Shown here: piece by piece, positions 58,215 through 64,000 of the stretch
Numbering within the stretch: the stretch's first letter is position 1
Layout: each line of letters starts with the position of its first letter
Assembly (NCBI GenBank): GCA_037126765.1
Contig: JBBCBC010000049.1
Coordinates: 434,001 to 498,000 of the forward strand
From: Stenogyne calaminthoides
Lineage: Eukaryota > Streptophyta > Magnoliopsida > Lamiales > Lamiaceae
Reading direction: 5' to 3'
Length of the DNA: 64,000 bases
Position numbers and translations under genes: made by a program
The notes under the pieces: model-generated
Seen by the model: only the letters and a program-made list of their open reading frames with translations
What the model was told of the DNA's origin: nothing
The model's database searches: none

Positions 58215-60170
58215 TGTTTCGGTCCGCTAGTCTTACCGTGTATGGGGGAATACACGTGTTGGTGTTTTTAAAACTTTTGTTGTCACGATGATTTGGTCCC
58301 GAAACCTGAGATGCCTGAAGTCAAAGTTCTCGAGCAGTGATCATTTCTTCCAGATAATTCAGATAATCCTAACTGAAGTCCCGAGTTTTCAGAGATCTGA
58401 GAAGGTTGGATCGAATAACTAACTTATGAACCTTCGTAAGTAGTAAGTTCGGTTAAGTAACTATCAGTTCTAAATTCTTTCGGATATGCGAAAGGGTTGG
58501 CCCTTAGTTTATATATTACGTTTTGCTTTGTGAAAACCTTCCTTTTAATGGAATGATGATTAGGGTGTGTTTAGGTTATATGCAACTTCGGTGGATCGAT
58601 TCCAGTCAAATATCGCTGAAAAATATGCTTTTAGAATATGTCTGTTGATTAATCAAAGCAAAAAAAATAAAAGCAAAGAACACAACAATTTATAGTGGTT
58701 GAGACTCGTTTTCCACGCTCTCGTCCTCTCCTCGATCTCTTGAGAAATTCACTAATCACTTTCGGGCTTTCGACTACATCGTAGTGGTTCTTTTTACTTA
58801 CTGAGAACTTTCGAGGTATTTACTCCAATGAGTTTACTTGCCTCAACCGACCTCGAGCCGACGACTACCTAGTTTAGTTTCAAATAACACAAACAAGCTT
58901 CCGGACTACCTCTGGCCAGCTTACTAACTTCACCTAGAGCTTTCGACTACTCGAGTTTACTAACTCTTTACAACTCGATCTCACCAACAATCACACTCAA
59001 ACTACCTTTTGGGGTTTGGGGTTTTGGTTTCAACTAGAATGAGATATCCTTATAATAAAGAACAATGTAAAGGCTAGGATATCTCGACTAAGCTTTTGGA
59101 TATATCTTATCAAAAGCTGAGGCTTAGTTTAATGAGCTCTCTTCAATATAAACTTGGGAAATTCTTGGTTTTGAGTGCTTCAACTGCGATAATAAGTTTT
59201 AGCTCTTGAGTTGCTTATAAATTTCCGTAACCTTTCAATGTAGAAGGTCACAAGTATTTATAGGCATACAATTAAGGTCACTCTTGAAAACTATCCGTTG
59301 GAGAATAGCTAAGAGTTTCCTCTTATGGTGTGTGAGAAAACGGCTATATTTAGGGTTTGACTAACTCTAACACGTTTTAGGCAATAACCTTTCAGAAATT
59401 TTGGTCTTCACTTTTTTGGCAAATGGAACTTTGTACTTGACATCTTTTTAAATGACACATCCTTTGTCGGTGTCGAGATGGTGCAATGTTGTCTTCCTCT
59501 TTTTGACTTTTTGTCTCCAGTTAAAGGTAGACAACTTCAGCTCTTTGGTTACAATCTCGAAAGTTGATATAACCTTAACAACATTTTGTCTTAGTTCCTT
59601 TTATACTGCACTTTGAATGTTATGGGCAATATCTAACTTTCAAAAGTGTCGCCGATCTTCTCGATGTGCATCCTTGAATAGATATGTTGATTGCCTCGGA
59701 ACATTCGAGGTTTATCTTGAGCATTGATTACATTCTTGAGTCTTGATGATCGCGTGCGCCGATATTCTTGATCTTGATTCTTGATCTGTGTCTTGAGTCT
59801 TGAGTCGATGAGGTCTTACGAGTCTTGGCGTCTTGAGTCTTCTGGATATCTTGAATGATATCTTAGTCTTCATTACTGAGTCTTGGTTCCTCGTTTTCAT
59901 CTTGAGTTTCGATATCTCAGTTCTCACTTGAGACTTGATATCTTAGTTCATCTTGAGTCTTGGTTTTCTTAGTTTCATCTTTGAAACTTGAAACTTCTTG
60001 GAGTTTTGAGAATCTTGATCTAACCTGATCTATATCTTTGAGACATTTTAGAGATAACATCCTAAAATCTCTAATCTGATCATTCAACTATCAAGATTAT
60101 TTGAACATGTCATACTCGGGGTTTTGGGATTTAATCAAAATCATATATTTATTAAATTCATCTCCCAACA
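58215..60170 (-). repeat. 5' LTR of copia copy 2
   Basis: 1,956 bp. Outer end CCCAACA at 60,170; inner end TGTTTCGGTCC (from TGTTGGTCCCGG). Minus-strand TATAAATA at 59,255-59,262, U3 repeats at about 59,700-60,000. Confidence 0.93.
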
Positions 60171-60175
60171 ATGCT

Positions 60176-60922
60176 TTTCCTTTATTGCGATACAAAAAAG
60201 ATAAATAAGCGTCGTTACCTATTATACTATCTTAAAAAGGATAAGAATATTTTCCATTTGTAATTTATTAATATTTTTTTATATAATGGTTGAACCTTCT
60301 CTATTGAAAATGGATATAAAGTAGGCAAATGCATATTTATGTCCTAATTTATTAACTTTTATAGTATTTAATAGGCTTGTGGCGATAATGACCACATTAT
60401 TTGTAATCAGTGGATTATTAGCAGTGCATATATAATCAATTTGTACTTGTGATCAAACTCAACGGAGTAAAAAAGGTAAGATAAGTGGCTTTATCGATAG
60501 AGTCGGTTTCATGTGAATTTGAATTCAATATTTTTTTTTTGAGCATTAATTTTTTTTAATAACTTTCGTATTTAGTCTAAAGATCGATTAATTCGGTGAT
60601 CAGAACATTAAATCGTCCACTAATGAGGGTCCCACTTCAAGCCATTACAAAGCTACGCATGAATTGATCTATCTCAAAGAAATGATCACACACCTTAAGA
60701 CTCCATTTGGATGGATGGATTTGAAATCCATGGATTTCATACACAAATTATCACTCTCAATTGATTTATAAATACTTAGATTTGAGAAGATAGTTTAAAA
60801 ATGAAGGGATTTCAAATCCTCATCAAAAACCTAGTCATTTGTGAAATCTCCTCATCTCTATATCGGAATGAGTCATCAAACAATTGAAATAATTCAAACT
60901 TGTGTTTATCCCCAAAGTATAG
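60176..60922. other. Intergenic DNA, nothing recognised
   Basis: AT-rich with a T run at 60,531-60,540. No coding region or named repeat. Confidence 0.4.
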
Positions 60923-61060
60923 TGTTAGTTGTGATTTCAAATTCACGTATATATACCTAAATTGTGGGATTAGTTGAGAGATGATACGGCATATCCATCT
61001 ACATATAAGTGTACATACTTGTAATATTATTGATTCATTCAACACAATATACTCTCTACA
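60923..61060 (+). repeat. Candidate 5' LTR (138 bp)
   Basis: From TGTTAGTTGTGATTTC to ACTCTCTACA, with a TATATATA box (about 60,949-60,956), lying 10 bases before the primer-binding site. Without the 3' partner the left border is a guess. Confidence 0.5.
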
Positions 61061-61070
61061 CTTTTACGTA

Positions 61071-61083
61071 TGGTATCACGAGG
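61071..61083 (+). promoter_or_regulatory. Primer-binding site
   Basis: TGGTATCACGAGG resembles TGGTATCAGAGC, complementary to initiator tRNA-Met, with a one-base insertion at CAG. Confidence 0.7.
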
Positions 61084-61149
61084 GGTTCGATCCTAAAAGC
61101 CGATATCACTCTTCATAATCATTCTCAACGTACCATATCGATCGTTTAG

Positions 61150-61950
61150 CACCTGCATAGATCTACCTTAAACCCGGCGATGGTCCCGATCACGACTTCA
61201 ACATCACTTGCCAATCAAGCTCTCCTGTCAACTATCGTGTGGAGGCTGGAGTCTAGGTAACCCCCTTCTTCGGTCAACGCTCTGAAGCTTCGTCGATGGC
61301 GAAGCGTACGTACTTAACTCATGAAAGCAGCGGTTCTAATATGCGGTCCGAAGCTGGATCTTGTCGAAGACCGACTCCTCGCAGCGCAATTTTTGGATCC
61401 TTACTTTTGATGTCCTTCCCTTGACATCCTTGCCCGACTTGGTAACGGCGTGGGCAATCTCGTGACTTTTAAAAGCGGTCGCTCGGCTACCGTAGAAATC
61501 AACTCGAGAAAGCGAACTCATCCCGCATATCCGTTGGATCCGCTTGATCGGGGTTCACCACTTCTGCGTGAAGGCAAAGGCGATGAAGCTTGCTCTTCAT
61601 TGATCATCCGGTAAGTCTTGATGATCTCACTTTATTTGTTATCAATGGATTAGGGTCCCGAATATGGCACCATTGTTTAATCCAATCATGTGAAAACACC
61701 CCGCGATTCGAGAAATGCATGATCTCTTGTTCAACATGAACTTGCGATAAAAAAATCGGAGGAAAGTCGGCGTCAACTCCTCGCCATAGCGAACAATTCC
61801 AGGAACTCATCTGGCGGTTCGTCCATCCCGCGCAATGGCGGTCGCGGCTCTTCTACCAAAAGCGGCGGTAATCGTTCTCACTCTTCCCATTGTGGTGGCT
61901 CATAATTTGGTTCTTTCGATTGTGACAGGATTGCGTAAGCGGTGGTAAAT
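61150..61950 (+). pseudogene. Copia gag, N-terminal part
   Basis: Plus-strand remnants: MVPITTSTSLANQALLSTIV near the start, later QFLDPYF, and a Ser/Gly/Arg-rich stretch before the zinc knuckle (NNSRNSSGGSSIPRNGGRGS at about 61,790-61,850, then NRSHSSHCGG). Frameshifts are frequent. The frame is interrupted by the LTR at 61,951, and the zinc knuckle continues at 63,050. Confidence 0.6.
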
Positions 61951-63018
61951 TGTTGGAATTAATTGCCCGGATCTATTTAGGATGAATATTTAAATACAAA
62001 TTTAATTCTAACAATTATTACTAGCATGAATTAATCTATATTAATTCAAATAATAATTCAACAACAAATCATGCATATAAAGTTCACATAAATCCTACGC
62101 GTCTGCGGAATTGCTCGTGTTTACGTGAACTAAACATTTTGGAATGACAATGGATTTCCGGCCGACGGCGAACACACCAAAAGCCTTCCAAGTATTCCCA
62201 AGTCCTTGTACAAATCAATCCGGTGGAAGGAAACTTTGCGAACAATTAACAAAAGGAAAATTAAATTATTTGTTGCACCACCTTTTTAGATTTCTAATTT
62301 TTTTTCCAACACATGGAATTAAATTAGGGGATGAAAGAATCATCATTTATTTATAGGGGGAGGTTGGTTGAAATTTTGGGATAAAATAATATGGAAAAAT
62401 CTTTTTCTTGATCTCAAGAAATCTTGAATATAGTTCATATATTCTTTTCTCCATAATTAAAATATTCCAAAAAAACCCGACTCCTCTTGTTATGGGATAT
62501 TCGAAATGTTAGAGAAAAAGAAAACAAGATTTGGATCTTCTTGAATTTATGAGATATACTTGTATTGCAAGAATACATATCTTCCATATCTTTTCAAGAA
62601 AATCAAGAAAATCTTGAACCGAGGAATCAATTCTTCCTAGTTGATCTTGAAGAATTCATCCTCACCATGGGGTCCTATTCAATTACATCGATCATACCTT
62701 TAGTGTAATCTCTTGGTCAAGACAAGTCAATCCGAGCCTTACACTTCAACCTTTCGATGAATTGTTCATTTCCATCTAGAGTCGTGAATAAGCGTACTTT
62801 TTAGTTACAAGGATTTATTAATTTAATCTTTTGTGATCGATATCACTAAATTAACTACAATGTAACAACGTCTTATTTATTGAGCGATTATCACGTAAAT
62901 ATATGTAACATTCAATGATATTTAAAGCATCAATTGATAAATAATTTATTTCAATAAATAAAGGCGAAATTCAGTTTTGGTTATATAAAGTAAAAGCATA
63001 CTTTTCAATTATAACCCC
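61951..63018. mobile_element. LTR of the Tork-like family, internally deleted, inserted in gag
   Basis: Starts TGTTGGAATTAATTGCCCGG like 36,087. It follows that LTR to about 36,865 and then jumps to about 37,638, losing close to 800 bp. It ends near ATAACCCC at 63,018, where the expected CAACA is replaced. No target duplication can be confirmed. Confidence 0.8.
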
Positions 63019-63044
63019 CTATGCGATGAATAACCACAGTCCTC

Positions 63045-63530
63045 CTCTCGCAGTATATGTGTCAAATATGTGGGTTTCTGGCCATGCGGCTCCCTTTGCC
63101 GCCCGTCTTCCTATTAAAAGCTAACTTTTGTCGCAGCACCCTCTTGGCACCTCTCGGAAAACGTGGTTGGTGGACTCGAACTCAGCGACCTCAAGTCGAC
63201 CAGGCTGATTTAACGATTCATTCGAATATGATGGGACCCATTTGAAGTGCACATAGTACCGATGGCACATGCCTCCTATATCTCATCTTTGGTAATTATG
63301 TTCTTAATTTTCACGGCGTAAATTCATGTTATCCAGATATCTTATGTGTTCCATCGGCTCAAAAGAATCTCTATATGTATTGAAGTTTCTTTGCCCATTA
63401 TGATGTTTCAATGGAATTCTTTTCCGTCTTATTTCATTATTAGGACCAAAAACGAGGTCACAACTAGTTAAGGGACCATGTCAAGCGGCGTTTATCACCT
63501 ATTTCCTAAGGATTCTTCCTTGCGGTTCAA
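63045..63530 (+). pseudogene. Copia gag zinc knuckle and protease
   Basis: CQICGF at 63,060 matches the CCHC knuckle start. Next comes TRTQRPQVDQADLTIHSNMM, a frameshifted form of the DSGA...HVT protease motif, then DGTCLLYLIFGN, VPSAQKNLY and PSYFIIRTKNEV, which match the copia protease to pre-integrase region. GVYHLF at about 63,495 closes it. Frames switch several times. Confidence 0.72.
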
Positions 63531-64000
63531 TAAAAAGGTTTCGTTCATGGGCGTCGAACACCGCCCATCTTATTGGCATCTTCTTGGGGCACCCCTTCCA
63601 TGGAGACTAGTTCATTTATTATCAATCAGTTTTCAATTACTGTTTTGAATAAGTCCGGAGTTTTGGGTAAAAGATTGTGTTTCTTGCCCAGAGCAAATCC
63701 TCATAAACTATCGTTTAGTTAACTTCATCTTTTATTGCAATGCATCCATTACATTACTTATATCTTTGATGTTTGGAATTACATCACCATTTCTCTCGTT
63801 AGATGGTTTAAAAATACTTCTTGTTGATTTCGGATTTATTTACTCGCTATTGTTGGTTTTATCCGCTAAATGCTAAATCGCGAAGTTGCATTATATTTCT
63901 TGATTTGAATGTTGGTTGAAAAACAATTTGGGCATAGTATTCGCAACTTCTATCTGATAATAGTGGTGAGTTTCAAACATCAAGTCCATTTCTAAGTTAA
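63531..64000 (+). pseudogene. Copia integrase, start
   Basis: HLLGAPLPW (from HLRLGHPS), then LLSISFQLLF, a decayed zinc-finger region, FDVWNYITI (from FDVWGPSPI), WFKNTS and near the edge DNSGEFQTS (second catalytic Asp region). Continues beyond the window. Confidence 0.7.

Larger units (their letters stand above)
46100..60170 (-). mobile_element. SIRE/Maximus-like Ty1/copia retrotransposon, copy 2
   Basis: A 14,071-bp element, TGTTGG...CCCAACA, flanked by the perfect duplication ATGCT (46,095-46,099 and 60,171-60,175). Same layout as copy 1 on the minus strand: 5' LTR right (58,215-60,170), primer-binding site, gag, protease, integrase, RT, RNase H, extra ORF, polypurine tract, 3' LTR left (46,100-48,182). 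It has no nested LTRs. All frames are heavily interrupted by small indels, and about 480 bp of RT is deleted. The LTRs differ in length (2,083 and 1,956 bp) and by many small changes. Confidence 0.95.
60923..64000 (+). mobile_element. Ale-like Ty1/copia element, 5' part, runs off the window
   Basis: Plus strand: a short candidate LTR (60,923-61,060), primer-binding site, gag, protease and integrase start, in copia order. Another LTR is inserted in gag (61,951-63,018). A very short LTR and the gag/protease style suggest the Ale lineage; the lineage call is tentative. RT and RNase H would lie beyond 64,000. Confidence 0.75.

Overview
This is repeat-dense nuclear DNA from a flowering plant, almost certainly a eudicot. 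Three things point there: Ty1/copia elements of SIRE/Maximus type primed by initiator tRNA-Met, a FAR1/FHY3-type Mutator transposase, and a spliced Ulp1-like gene of the kind common in asterids. A Lamiales source is only a guess. I see no intact host gene and no rRNA, tRNA or CRISPR. Nearly every coding stretch belongs to a mobile element, and most are broken.

Region 1 (1-27,500) looks like the remains of one large Mutator-like element. A plus-strand, multi-exon Ulp1-like cysteine protease gene (about 1,150-5,958) faces a minus-strand FAR1-type MULE transposase gene (27,288 down to about 7,337). Both genes' introns and the gap between them carry the same GTAACACA motif. A solo LTR (2,304-3,907, duplicated CATCC) sits in the Ulp1 gene's second intron. 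The transposase gene is cut in two by a 17-kb minus-strand copia element (8,305-25,323, duplicated CTTGT) and also holds a Stowaway MITE. The copia element itself contains two further solo LTRs with their own target duplications (GCATC, CACTC).

Region 2 (27,500-46,100) holds, in order: a truncated LTR, a 5'-truncated minus-strand LINE, a two-unit tRNA-derived SINE, a CACTA-type MITE containing a Stowaway-like MITE containing another one, a truncated Tork-like copia element, an internally deleted Tigger/pogo-like element, a further Stowaway MITE and several AT-rich palindromic repeats. Between these are AT-rich stretches in which I recognise nothing.

Region 3 (46,100-60,170) is a second copy of the SIRE-like copia family, full length end to end (duplicated ATGCT), minus strand, with its primer-binding site kept but its reading frames shredded and part of the RT deleted. 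Region 4 (60,920-64,000) is the 5' part of a plus-strand, Ale-like copia element whose gag is interrupted by another LTR of the Tork-like family. It runs off the window.

The SIRE-like elements have the order LTR - gag - protease - integrase - RT - RNase H - extra ORF - LTR. The extra, env-position ORF is present in both copies and carries a putative short intron. A warning: differences between repeat copies cluster at CAG/CTG-type sites. That pattern may be a long-read consensus artefact at methylated CHG sites, so many apparent frameshifts may not be real.
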